Assembly (NCBI GenBank): GCA_025765615.1
Contig: JAIVFJ010000102.1
Span: 1-64,000, forward strand
DNA: 64,000 nucleotides
Direction: 5' to 3'
Source of the DNA: Zopfochytrium polystomum
Taxonomy: Eukaryota > Chytridiomycota > Chytridiomycetes > Chytridiales > Chytridiaceae
Part shown: in pieces, positions 1 through 10,185 of the stretch
Layout of the letters: each line of letters starts with the position of its first letter
Position numbering within the stretch: the first letter of the stretch is position 1
Position numbers and translations under genes: made by a program
Notes under the pieces: generated by a model
Seen by the model: the letters and a program-made list of their open reading frames with translations, nothing else
Told to the model about the DNA's origin: nothing
Databases searched by the model: none

Positions 1-2096
1 ATTCCTCCCAAAGAGGAGGCCGCAGCAGGCGCCGCAGGACCCGAAGCTGCATTGGAAGCCTTTTTGTTGCCGCTGTCCTTCTTTCCGCGTCCCACCGTTG
101 GAGGCTTGGTTGGTGCAGCCGGGCCGTCTGGGTGCGGCAATTCGTGCATGCTGTTGCTACTCCCTGACATAGAACGGACAGGGACACTGTGAAGCGGGAT
201 CGCAACTCGTCCGACCGCATTCATCATGTCAAAACCCACGCTGGGTTGTTCGTGCATTCCAATGTGGTTTGGGTCCGCAAACGACCTCCCTGGTTCAAGA
301 TGCGAAAACCCGTAAGCGCTACCTTGACTCGCGGTAGGACCGTACTGCATGTCAGGGAATGTCTGCATCGGAGGCGGCGCCATCATTGGACCCATCCCGA
401 CCGCCGCTCCGCTGTTTGCCGTGCTGGGAAGCGCCCGCGGAGCCGAAGCCGATTCTGACAATTTTCGTTTCGCCTTTTTCGGTTTTTTGACGCTCCCACC
501 TGAAACGCCGCCCCCAGTAGGAATGACCGCGCCTTGACCATTGCCAAAGTTGTGTGAGACACCCCCCGAGGTGATCGGACCAACCCCCATGATTGGAGCT
601 GCAGTGTTTCCCGGGCCGAATGGCATGGCAGTCGGAGATGGTGCCATTTGATGGTGGGAATCTATGGGATAGGGTGAGAAGCTCTGAATCGGTTCCTGGG
701 GCGGGGGAGGTGGAGGCGGAGGCGGCAGGAACGACGCTTGGTGTATCGCGTTGATCTGAGATGGCGGAGCCGCTGTCTGTCCAACAGACATGTTTGGCGA
801 AGCCGTGGAAAAAGGTGCTTGTACAGACGAATGGTTTGCCGTTTCCTTCTTATTTCGCTTCCGCTTGCCAGGGGCTGGAGGGGTCGCGAAAGGAGGGTCG
901 TGCGGCGAGTCGGGGTGCTTTCCTTCCAGCGCTCTGGATGTGGCAGCTTGGGTCTGCTGTGGTGGGGGCGGAGGCAGGCTGTAAAAACCGGAAGCAGGTG
1001 ACGGGGACATCACAGACTGATACACCTGGCCGGAGGACGGCGCATATTGACTCTCTTCCTGCGGAGCGTTCACCGCCCGGCCTTCTTGGTCTCGACGATC
1101 AGCAGGATAGGACGGCGAGCCCCCAAAGGAAGACGGCCGGCTTTGCTGATACGGCATCGGAGACGATGGGTTGTAATGCGAGGATTCTCCTGCCACCCGT
1201 TTGTAGCCATTGTAACCCGAGGAAGCCGGCTGCGAAATATGCGATGCTTGAGACGTTGGTTTAAACGAGGAAGGAGTGGATTGTGGAGCAGGCCCCTGTC
1301 CAGTGGATGGTTGAGACGGAAAATAGCCTTGGTGCGCGGGTGGTGGGCGGTTTAAAATAGAGGAGAGCGAGGGAAGCGTCGTGGAGGAGCCGGACGCATG
1401 GTGATGCGTGGGAACAGAGTGCGAGTTGGACGGTGGGGTAGATGCCGCGTGCTGGGCCTGTTGCTGCTGATGCGGTTTGGGAAAGGAGTGTGATGGGTAA
1501 GGGTGGGAGGAAGGGGACGGGCTGTAGTTCGGTGGTGGCGCTGGCGGCGGCGGTGGGCCAGGCTGGCTGTTTGAAGGGGACGAGTGGTATGGCATTGACG
1601 ATCCAGACCCGTACGGCGATGAGGACGGCTGGTAGCTGACGTAACGAGAGTGAGCATCGTGCGAAGGATGCGAGTGGTACGAGGGGTGGTGGTGCGGCTG
1701 GTGGGAAGTGGGAGGGGGTTGGTGTAGTTGGTGCTGCTGCTGGTGTTGCGTTTGATGGGAGTACGGGTGGGCAGGCGGGTGTGCAGAATAGGGATACACA
1801 GGCTGCTGCTGCTGTTGTTGCTGCTGCGGTGGGTGGGAGCTGTGGTGATGGTGGGGATGGGACAGAAGTTGGTGTTGGGGGAGCTGCTGAGAGTGGTGCG
1901 AGTGTATTTGCTGGTGGTGAGGCGAGGGCGAAGAACCGGACGAGAAGGGTTGGTAGACGGGATGGGAGGAGTGAGAAGGCCCCAAAGATGACGACGACGA
2001 CGACGACGACGACGACGAACCGCTGGCGGGGCCAGCAGCGGCGTACGAAGGAGCAACGGACGGGTGAGGGGGGTGGTTGCGGAGAAGGGTCGTCAT
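1..2096 (-). CDS. Ser/Pro/Gln/His-rich low-complexity protein, 5' part (runs off left edge)
   Basis: One uninterrupted minus-strand frame runs from an ATG at 2096 (context GCCATGA) to the left edge, about 698 codons, with its C-terminus outside the window. The protein opens MTTLLRNHPPHPSVAPSY, followed by a poly-Ser run, a His/Pro/Gln-rich stretch with a Q8-type run near 1803-1826, and long Pro/Ser-rich disordered sequence. Two basic clusters, KRKRNKK near 870 and KKPKKAKRK near 480, look like nuclear localisation signals. No folded domain is visible, so a nuclear regulatory role is only a guess. Frame was checked at three places (about 383, 1805 and 1991) and agrees. Other minus-strand ORFs here are shadows: this frame alone stays open throughout and has the regular compositional blocks. 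Confidence 0.7.
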   Translation of the reverse strand, partial: MTTLLRNHPPHPSVAPSYAAAGPASGSSSSSSSSSSSLGPSHSSHPVYQPFSSGSSPSPHHQQIHSHHSQQLPQHQLLSHPHHHHSSHPPQQQQQQQQPVYPYSAHPPAHPYSHQTQHQQQHQLHQPPPTSHQPHHHPSYHSHPSHDAHSRYVSYQPSSSPYGSGSSMPYHSSPSNSQPGPPPPPAPPPNYSPSPSSHPYPSHSFPKPHQQQQAQHAASTPPSNSHSVPTHHHASGSSTTLPSLSSILNRPPPAHQGYFPSQPSTGQGPAPQSTPSSFKPTSQASHISQPASSGYNGYKRVAGESSHYNPSSPMPYQQSRPSSFGGSPSYPADRRDQEGRAVNAPQEESQYAPSSGQVYQSVMSPSPASGFYSLPPPPPQQTQAATSRALEGKHPDSPHDPPFATPPAPGKRKRNKKETANHSSVQAPFSTASPNMSVGQTAAPPSQINAIHQASFLPPPPPPPPPQEPIQSFSPYPIDSHHQMAPSPTAMPFGPGNTAAPIMGVGPITSGGVSHNFGNGQGAVIPTGGGVSGGSVKKPKKAKRKLSESASAPRALPSTANSGAAVGMGPMMAPPPMQTFPDMQYGPTASQGSAYGFSHLEPGRSFADPNHIGMHEQPSVGFDMMNAVGRVAIPLHSVPVRSMSGSSNSMHELPHPDGPAAPTKPPTVGRGKKDSGNKKASNAASGPAAPAAASSLGG

Positions 2097-2317
2097 GGCC
2101 CGCTGCTGTGTTCGCTGCCAGTGTCTGTCGGACGGGGCTTCTCGCAGAGTAGAGAGTGTTTTTCCTGTCGGTTTTTTTCAGTTTTTTGCTGGTTTTTTTT
2201 GTTTTTCTTGTGTGTGTTCTGTCTTGATGACTTTTTGGTTTTTTGTCCTTTTTGTTTGGGGGTGGCGGGGCTTGATTAACATTCTGGCGTGAGACAAAGA
2301 GTGAGAGTGAGGGTAAG

Positions 2318-2329
2318 AGAGAGAGAGAG

Positions 2330-2394
<65 letters not shown>

Positions 2395-2412
2395 GAGAGA
2401 GAGAGAGTGGGT
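2318..2412. repeat. (GA)n microsatellite
   Basis: Nearly pure GA dinucleotide repeat with a few interruptions, about 250 bp upstream of the start of the leftmost minus-strand gene. On that gene's sense strand it is a (CT)n tract. Confidence 0.9.
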
Positions 2413-3715
2413 GAGAGTGAGAGAGAGCAGCGCATAGAGACAAGGAAGGCAGTGATGCAGGAGAGAACGGAGGGGGAGAGAGAGAGACAGGAACCGGGAA
2501 ATGGCAAACGCACACGACGGCTCCGGCGTCAGAGACTCTCCCACAGAGGTGCAGGAGGAGTGCCGGAGACTGGCAACAACGCACAGGACGGGGGACAGAG
2601 GCAGCCCGCATGGCTTATTTGGCGCACACGAACTTGGAGGGTGGGAATCGAGAGACAGAGCAAGGAGGAGTTGGTCAAATCGGAAAAAGGAGGAAGAAAA
2701 AGGTCACAACAATGCAGGAAAAAGTCAAGCGAGGGATAGTCGTGAAATGGAAGATGAGGCGAAAAGAAGAAAAAGAATAAAAACAAGAAATAGAAAAAAC
2801 ATCAAAAAACACAAATGCTGGAAACATGGAAGGGGAGTAACAGCGAGAGACAGGGGGAGAGACAGAGAGACAGAGAGGAGTGAACGGGGTTGGAGAGTGA
2901 AGAGGACCAAACTGACTGACTAACTGATGGCAGGCAAGCGACAGAGAGACAGACAGACACGACCAGCAAGTTGCATGGTGCAATGAAAAAGAACGCCCGC
3001 ACACACACGCACACACACACACGCACACACCACGCCCAAGCGCCGGCGGCAAGACGGGAGGGACAGACAGACGCGATCTCTTTCAGAAGAAAAAGCGGGA
3101 TGGAAGGTAATGAACCAGGCCTCCCAGGTGGGATCGGGGAGGAAGGAAGGGTGCGAAGGGGGGGACGAGCAAGGTTTGCGAAGGAGGAGCGGATTTCAAT
3201 GTGGCAAGCAAGTGGGCGGGGAAGTGGGGTTGGGGAGGGGGGGCTGGAGGAGGCCGAGCGTGGGACCGCCTCCCGCGTTGCGCTAAACAACGGCGGGGCA
3301 ACCGGCTTTTCTAGGTTCTTACCCTAGCAAAATACGCTCAGGAAAGTGCTGTCAGTTGTCCTGCTGCGTTTGACTCGGACGATGGCGAACTGCAGTCGCT
3401 GTGGATTTCGAGCAAGCTGCTGGACTGTGCACGAGCCTGGACTGAGAGAGAGGCAGAGAGAGAGAAGGGAGAAAGAATGGGGGGCGGGGTAAGGATTTGG
3501 CGAAGGGGGCGACTCGCTTGTTGGAGTGACAGTGAAGAACTGGGGGGGCGGTGGTGAGCAGGGTGGGATTGGAACGGTCGGGCGCGATTTTTTTTCTCTT
3601 TTTGTTTTTAAATAATTTTTTTGGTGAGCGATTCGGCTTTTAGATCTTTGCATGGGCGGAGCGACAGACAGAGCATTCGTACGGACATTTGGAAGGTGCA
3701 GAGAACGAGAGAGTG

Positions 3716-3835
3716 GGTGAGTGAGAGAGAGAGAGAGAGAGAGTTGAGAGAGAGAGAGAGAGAGAGAGAGGGTGCGAGAGAGAGAAGAGAGTGACGAACA
3801 GAGAGAGAGAGAGAGAGAGAGAGCAAGAGAGAGAC
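3716..3835. repeat. (GA)n microsatellite block
   Basis: Several GA runs separated by short interruptions, inside the long intergenic region. All spurious ORFs over it translate as alternating Arg/Glu or Ser/Leu. Confidence 0.9.
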
Positions 3836-6244
3836 GAGATTCGTGGAAGAGAGGCAGCCCGGCAGGCCCATCGTAGGCGAACAGTGCGCCGTCGTCAACG
3901 CACACGGGCACGGATGACATTGGGACGGAGACAGATCAAGGAAAAGAGAAACCTCATACAAAGGACTGCAAGACAGAGAAAGAAGAGATTGAGGGAGAGC
4001 GACAGACAGAGGGAGAGAGAAAGAGCGACAGAGAGAGAACTTAAGAGCGAGAGCGACAGAGAGACCACAACCCCGACAAAAGCTTTTTCAAAATAAAAAC
4101 CAAAAAAACGAAAAAGAGAGAAATTTGAAAAAGTGAATAAAGTGAAAACGTTTGGTTGGGCAAATGCAAAAATAATAAAAAAAGAGGAGGAAAAAGTGTA
4201 GCAGGATTTTAATAACAACTGCGACAACAGGCATGATGGAGGAGCGAAGGCTTGTTGTTTGGCTCCCCAATTCAAATTTCCATGTTTTTTTATCATTCTT
4301 TTTCGTTTCTGACGTTCGTTTTTTCCACTTCTTCCTTTTCTTTTTCACCCTCACACTTTTCACTTTTTTGCTTATGACATCTCTCTTTTTTTTTTCTTTT
4401 TGGGCTCAAATAATTTTCTCTTTTTCGTGCAAGAAAGAGAAAAAACCAGCTCGCGGAAAGACGGAGTTGCAAAAATGAACAACCTTTTTTATTTTTTCCT
4501 GAACTATTTACGTGGTCGAGACAAAGGAGGTGGACAGTGCAGAAAGCGGATATTTTTTTACTATATAAAGTTGCAAAAAAAAAGCGAAGGAAAAACAAAC
4601 AAAAGGAAAAAATAGTCCAACGACAAATGTTCTCTTCAGCTGCACATGCAGCAACAACACGCACAGTAACAGCATTCAGTTTTCGTCCCTTCGGGGGCCG
4701 GCCAACAATGCAAAAAAAATAAATAACCTGAGGAAACCAAGTCGATAGCGCTCCGACTGGCAGACAGACTCGATTCTTGCATTACGTGGCCTTCGCTCTC
4801 CCAATTGGCAGTTGCTTTGATCGCTCTGTCTCGCGCGCGTTCTCTGTCTCTCCCTCCGTCTCTCTCTCTCTCTCTCTCCCCACGTTTGGTCTTCGTAAAT
4901 GCATGGCAAAGAGCGAAAAATTTAGACAGAAGTGCTGGGCCAGCAAAAATAAGGAAAAAGAGAAAACACACAAAAAAAAAAAGGGCGGCCAAAATTGTCT
5001 CTAGGATGGACCAGGAACGTTCCACCCCCCCACCTTACTCCCTCCTCCCCCTCTTACGCCCACTACCACACTCCTCGCTTCACCCAGCTGCCCTCTCTTT
5101 GGGTCGTTTCTTTCCGTCCAACCCGTTTGGCGCGCATGCAGTGTTTGACCCTGACACCCCCGAGCCACGTTTCGTTCGGCGTGCGTGATGTCTGTCGCGG
5201 TTTCCGGCGGGGGCAACTCGTATTACTTTTTTTTCTTTTCTGGTTCTTGTTTTACTGATTATTTACTGTAACCAAAAATTTTTTCCTTTTTCGCTCTTTA
5301 ATTCACACTCTATTTCGATATCGTGCGATTCTGTCCGTCTCGTGTTGGGTCCGTGTTTGGGGTTGGCTCGTTGAACAGAAAACAGAAAAAACGAAAACAA
5401 AAAAATCTTGACAAGAAAGAGTGCCACCCCACAACAAAACTACTTCCACGGGTCCCCTCAAGGCAGGCACGTGTCAATATCGTTTTTTGGGTACGCTTTG
5501 GCCCGGCTGACGGCTCGGACACAGCCCAAGAAGCAACAGGAGCGCCGGTCGTTTATGAAGTCGTTGTTTGTATTCGCGCTCGGTAAGGGGGAGGTGGAAG
5601 AAGGAGTACAAGGAGGGGGATGTGGTAAGGCGCCTTCTTGCTTCTTCCAAACCCCCACGAGGGGTAAGATGAGGAGGAAGATTACACGACGAGGAGGAGG
5701 AGGACGAGGGGGAGGAGAGGAGGAGATGGGGGAGGGGGCAGGAATTGGGAAACCGCCACCACCACCACCAGGCAGTTGGTTTGGCCGCGAAACCCATGAC
5801 AGGAAGGGCCACAGATGGGGATAAAAATGAGCAAAAACAAAACAAGAAAAAGGAAAAGGAAGAACGGAAAAAAGTGGATAAGAAAGAAAGGACGTGGCGA
5901 GCAGGTTTCCGCGTGGAGGACGCAGATGGGCAAGTGCATGATGTGCGGCTGATCACGACGGGCGGCCCAGATGGCTGAACAAAGCGGAAAGAGATCAGGT
6001 GAAAACCCCGTTCCTATTTTCCGTTTACGATATTGAACTGGCCGACCAGATAAAGAAACAAAGGGAATATAAATGAAGCGCAGTGATCGGGGGGCTAGAA
6101 TCTAACGAACGGGTCGGCTAGTACAAATAAAGCGAGCGCTGCAACACAAGAGGGCTGGACAGAACGAGCGATAAGTAGCCTCTCATATAGTACGTGAAAA
6201 TGTGCAAAGCCGGGCTGCTGAAACCCTAGAACATATCAGCGTGC

Positions 6245-8518
6245 CTAGAGCTTGTTCTCCCAACCAACAACGTCTTCCTCGATGCCCTCACCGGCCGGCA
6301 CGCGGAAGTACGCGTCTGTCCCATAACCGTGCATGGAGTGCAGGGCAAGCCCACCGCCACCCCAGTACCGGGCAAACGAGGCCGCCATGGGAAGAGCGAG
6401 TCCAAGATGGTGCATCCGGAGGTGAATATCGCGCTTCCATGGTCGCCACTCGTGGCCTTCCTCTTCGTTTGGAACTACAGCGCCGTCGGTAAACTCGCTG
6501 TCGCGCGAATTGAAGTCTGTCCGCCGCCGCCGGCGCGCCAGTGCAGTGGACCAACGAAGAAGCGTCGCTGTGTCAGCGTCCGAAGACGTGGCGGACGGTG
6601 CCAGAACTGAATTTGGAATGCCGCCGCCCGTGTCCGACACGCGGAACGTGAGCTCAGGTGGGTGGGGTTCGGATTTGGAAGAGGAGCCAGGTCGGGTGTG
6701 GCCGGATGGAAGGTATCCTATCGTAACGCGAACTTCTGGTAGCACCGCTTCGTCAGACTCCGGTTCAGGCGGCGTGGAGTTCGAGGTCTCCGATCTTGCT
6801 CCGGTGCTACCAGGCGATCCCGCAAGTGGGCTGAGAGGGGATGGGTCTTCCGGCACCCACGCCGCCCTCGGTTCGTTCCACGTGAATCTGCCAAAGCCTT
6901 CAACACCAGACGCGGGGCCAACTTTGTTCAGAAGCTCGCGCTGGCCTTCCAGCCTTCGCTCTCTCCACCGGGCATACGCCTCTGGAGCGGCATTCTTGAA
7001 AGTGTGCGCCATGCTGTTCTTCAGAAGTTCGTACAGGACGTACTCAGCGTGGCTCGGAATGCAAGCGATGAGGGCGTGAAGGTGGCCATCGACCACAACT
7101 CGAGGTGGGGCGATTCCGGTCGAGGAGAAAGTCTCGCTGAACCACGCAGATGCCATTGTCGAGCAATGCTCGACGAGGCGGTCTGCTCGACAGCGAAGGT
7201 TAACAATTCCTACATGTGCAGAAGAGTGCTGCGTGGTTGCATGACTGTGGTGGAACAGAGTACTATGAATACGAGAGTCCCTAGGAAAGTCATGCAGGGG
7301 TGCCGAACGGTCTCCTCCTGAGGCTCCGTGGTGTTTAGCCTGCTGCTCCCGCCAAGTTCTTGTGAAGTTTGCCGTAAGAGCTAAGTGGTGCTCGCCAAGG
7401 ACTCTCCGACCAATTCTTGAAAATACCATCGCCCCCATAAAACGGTCAACATCTTCGGCGGAAAAATGCGACGCTGGTATTTCTGAGAGGCCAATGGCGA
7501 GATGCGGAATGACGGGCATGTGTGAGTCAAGAAGCGCGGAGAGTAGGTCGCAGAGAGCAGCATTGGCATCCAGCGTGGCGACAGCCGGCACGGCGAGAAG
7601 GGCATCGAAGGCATCCCAGTAGAGACCGTACACGTGAGCAATGTGTGGGTTTGTTCCCACAATAAAAGGAAGTTGCTGGAAATCTTGAATGCGACGAGCA
7701 AGCCTCACGAGGAGTTCCTCCCGAACGAAATTTGCGGATACAAGGACCTTATCACGGTTCAGGGACCGACCCAGTGAGGTCAGCTGGCGCAGTGATATCG
7801 GCCGTGGATCCCGCTCGGCGTACCGTTCCACCACTGAGTTTGCCCGCAAACCACGTGCGGCAGTCTCTGCAAGAGAAGGGGCCGGTTGGTTCTCAGTTCG
7901 CAGCTGCTCGATTGTCTCTCGCTGTGCTTGTGACGGACGCCGCTCTCTCTGTTGGCTTCGGCCGTGTCGCTGGTCCTGTTTGGGCGGCTGCTCGTTCGGG
8001 GTGTCGCGGCCCGATGTTTGTCTCGGAGGGGTGTTAGTCTTGGGAGCTGGTGTGGGAGTCTGGCTCCCAATTGCGGGCAGCTGAAATGTGTTGGAGGGAA
8101 GTGGTGTCGCCAACCCCAAGAATTGGTTGGGAAGCTGGTTGGAGTCGACTTGTCTGGGTCTATTATGGCGAACGGCCCAAGGCGCTTGCTGCAGCGAAGC
8201 AGCAGATGCATGTGGCGACGGCGGACCAGCGGATGGTGTCGGTGGAAGAGACGAAGCGAGGTTTGTAACATTCAAGCTTGCAGCTGCGGGTGCAGTGGTT
8301 GTGATGGTTGAAGCAGAAACGACCGTCGACGCGGGCTGACCAGTGGAAGCTGAAAAGAGAGGCGGAGATGGCAACATACTCATCGCACATCTTGATCGCA
8401 GGGCAGCGGCGGCCGCCACAGTGGCCGCGGTGGCAGCGGAAGGAGGGCAACGAGCGATGGCGACGGCAGCACCAACAGCCACAGATGCAGAGGCAGGAAG
8501 AGTCGGGGCGGGAGGCAT
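6245..8518 (-). CDS. Mitochondrial PDK/BCKDK-family protein kinase
   Basis: Single-exon 757-aa protein from an ATG at 8518; a longer frame reaches 8539 only through a non-ATG codon. Members of this family phosphorylate and inactivate the E1 subunit of pyruvate or branched-chain ketoacid dehydrogenase in the mitochondrial matrix. Residues about 230-450 give the four-helix domain, including FSRIGRRVLGEHHLAL at about 366-381. The GHKL ATPase follows: N-box ELLKNSMAHTF (497-507), G1 box SDTGGGIP (628-635), and the C-terminal GYGTDAYF (731-738). The usual GYGLP lid motif reads GLALP (706-710). About 230 residues of Ala/Pro/Ser/Gln-rich sequence precede the kinase, against a short presequence in typical members. 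The first 45 residues are Ala-rich with scattered Arg, compatible with mitochondrial targeting. Low-complexity inserts also lie between N-box and G1 and after G1. Substrate (PDH or BCKDH) cannot be decided. Confidence 0.88.
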   Translation of the reverse strand: MPPAPTLPASASVAVGAAVAIARCPPSAATAATVAAAAALRSRCAMSMLPSPPLFSASTGQPASTVVSASTITTTAPAAASLNVTNLASSLPPTPSAGPPSPHASAASLQQAPWAVRHNRPRQVDSNQLPNQFLGLATPLPSNTFQLPAIGSQTPTPAPKTNTPPRQTSGRDTPNEQPPKQDQRHGRSQQRERRPSQAQRETIEQLRTENQPAPSLAETAARGLRANSVVERYAERDPRPISLRQLTSLGRSLNRDKVLVSANFVREELLVRLARRIQDFQQLPFIVGTNPHIAHVYGLYWDAFDALLAVPAVATLDANAALCDLLSALLDSHMPVIPHLAIGLSEIPASHFSAEDVDRFMGAMVFSRIGRRVLGEHHLALTANFTRTWREQQAKHHGASGGDRSAPLHDFPRDSRIHSTLFHHSHATTQHSSAHVGIVNLRCRADRLVEHCSTMASAWFSETFSSTGIAPPRVVVDGHLHALIACIPSHAEYVLYELLKNSMAHTFKNAAPEAYARWRERRLEGQRELLNKVGPASGVEGFGRFTWNEPRAAWVPEDPSPLSPLAGSPGSTGARSETSNSTPPEPESDEAVLPEVRVTIGYLPSGHTRPGSSSKSEPHPPELTFRVSDTGGGIPNSVLAPSATSSDADTATLLRWSTALARRRRRTDFNSRDSEFTDGAVVPNEEEGHEWRPWKRDIHLRMHHLGLALPMAASFARYWGGGGLALHSMHGYGTDAYFRVPAGEGIEEDVVGWENKL

Positions 8519-10185
8519 TCTCCGAGTGGGAGAGACCAAGTCGACACGTGCGCGAGCAGCAAAGGCGAGCTAAGAAGCAGTGGCGCGTGTGACAGGTTCG
8601 GGGGGGGGGGGGGAAGGTAGCGTGGATGCCCTGAGGAGGAGCGAGTGAGTGTGTGTGTGTGTGTTTGGGAGAGCAAGTGCCAAGGGCAGGTGGTTGGTGC
8701 GCAAGTTTCTCTGTCGTCGATGAGGATGATTGATTCTGATTGATGATTGATCTCTTCTTCTTCCCTTCTTGCTTTGTTCTCAAAATTTTTGTTCTGAATT
8801 TTTGGGAAATTCACCGTTGATTCACTCGCTCTGCTCTGCAGAAGAATCCAGACCGACCTTCATTCACACTGGCAGACAGACAGACAGCCGGCGCACCCGC
8901 GGGCTGCCTCCAACAGCAAGACAGACAGACAAACCACTCACTCGTCCGGCAATTTTAATTGTTTTTCGATCTTGCCCCCTGATTGATTGATTGATTGACT
9001 GATTGTGAGTGGTTGATTGCATCTCTCTGTCTCTCGCTCTTTCTCTCTCTTCTCGCTCACTCTCTCTCTCTCTCTCTCTCTCTCTTGCTCTCTCGCTCCC
9101 TCTCTCTGTCTTCGAAGGGCTCACCCAATCAAACCTCGGGCCGATCAGCCGAGATAAGATCCCTGCCGGGATACAGACAAAACCAGCTGACAACTGAGCG
9201 TTTGTTCACAACGACGTCACGGGCTAATCGAGAGTCACGATGGATCGGAGACACAGAACTGTCAGCCAAACTTCGATGGATTCTCCGTTATTATTATTTA
9301 CATTACATACGTTGTCTTTCATTTCTTGGCTATGTTTTGAAATAGGAAAAGTTTGGTAGGAACAACCAACGAACAACCAACCGCGCACCATTTGCAGGAA
9401 TTAGTCGCGTGTGCGAAAGAAAAATAAGCATTTCAGTGGCTTCCATCGCAGCTGGTGGCGGCTTGTTCAGTCGCGTTGCATTAGTCTCAGGGTCAACTCA
9501 AAAAGAATACACAAAAAAGCACCAAACGACAGACAACGCCTGAACAGTTAAGCCCTGGCAAGGATGTCTTGGCCCGTTCCAAGAGCGACAAAAAGTGCCC
9601 CGCCTCGCCCCTTGTTTCGCACTTTTGGGTGTGCGCTTGTGCAGAGGGAACAAAGGTTATCAGAGCTGCTGCGAAGCAAGACGGCATCGGCAGTTGATTG
9701 ACGGGCGGAGTTGTTCCGACAACCACTTTCATCCATGCTGACATGTTGAGCGAGTCAGGCGATCCAGGACAATAGTAGGTGCAAGTAGTGCCTGTCGAGT
9801 CCCGCATGATGGTTTTAGGGAGTGACTTCGGCGGTGGTAAGTTGTTGAGCAGGCTACAGCAGCAACGGACTGTGGCCCAAGTGGTCGGCACTGACAGGGG
9901 AGTGGTCGATGGACATGGGGAGCGTCCATAAAGGTACACTGGACCCGAATGTGAGGCCCCTCTTATTCGGGACTCTGGAAAATTTGCAAGAACACGAAAT
10001 AGTGGCGGCTCTTGCCAACTTGTCAGCTGTCCAGCAGTGAGCAACCATCCTTGTCAAATCGGATTTGACAAGGAAGAACCACGATCGCGATCGGATGTTG
10101 CCCTCCCCCTCGCGATCGATGCCACTGTCGTCGTCATGGTGCCCCGCAGCCGGCAATGACGGCTGGGTTAGTTGCCCGAGGCGTT
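8519..10185. other. Divergent intergenic region between kinase and ABC transporter
   Basis: Contains a G homopolymer (about 8599-8613), a (GT)n tract (about 8648-8663), repeated TGATT units (about 8981-9004) and a (CT)n tract (about 9016-9110). From about 9345 to 10060 the sequence is more complex, and a 183-codon minus ORF (9493-10044) crosses it. I see no domain, splice structure or codon pattern that supports it as a gene. Promoters of both flanking genes must lie here. Confidence 0.5.

Larger units (their letters stand above)
2097..6244. other. Intergenic, simple-sequence-rich; no supported gene
   Basis: About 4.1 kb between two minus-strand genes. It holds (GA)n tracts (about 2318-2412, 3716-3835, 3985-4060), a CA-rich run (about 2999-3030), a CT tract (about 4855-4880) and many short A or T runs. 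ORFs here are RERERE, SLSLSL or phenylalanine-rich translations of repeats. A small plus ORF at 5745-5978 ends in a less repetitive segment but has no supporting context. Nothing here can be called a gene. Confidence 0.6.

Noticed and set aside
1261..2544. 427-codon minus-strand ORF with SLSLSL and poly-Val runs
   Set aside because: It is a shifted frame over the real His/Gln/Ser-rich gene and the upstream (CT)n tract. The other frame stays open to the window edge with regular composition.
5745..5978. 77-codon plus ORF ending RTWRAGFRVEDADGQ and further residues
   Set aside because: Starts in a CCA repeat and a Lys/Glu-rich stretch, has no partner exons or promoter, and lies in simple-sequence DNA.
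8519..8539. Seven-codon upstream extension of the kinase frame
   Set aside because: Begins with a non-ATG codon; the ATG at 8518 is the first true start.
9493..10044. 183-codon minus ORF between the kinase and the transporter
   Set aside because: No domain, no splice logic and unremarkable composition; kept only as an unassigned region.
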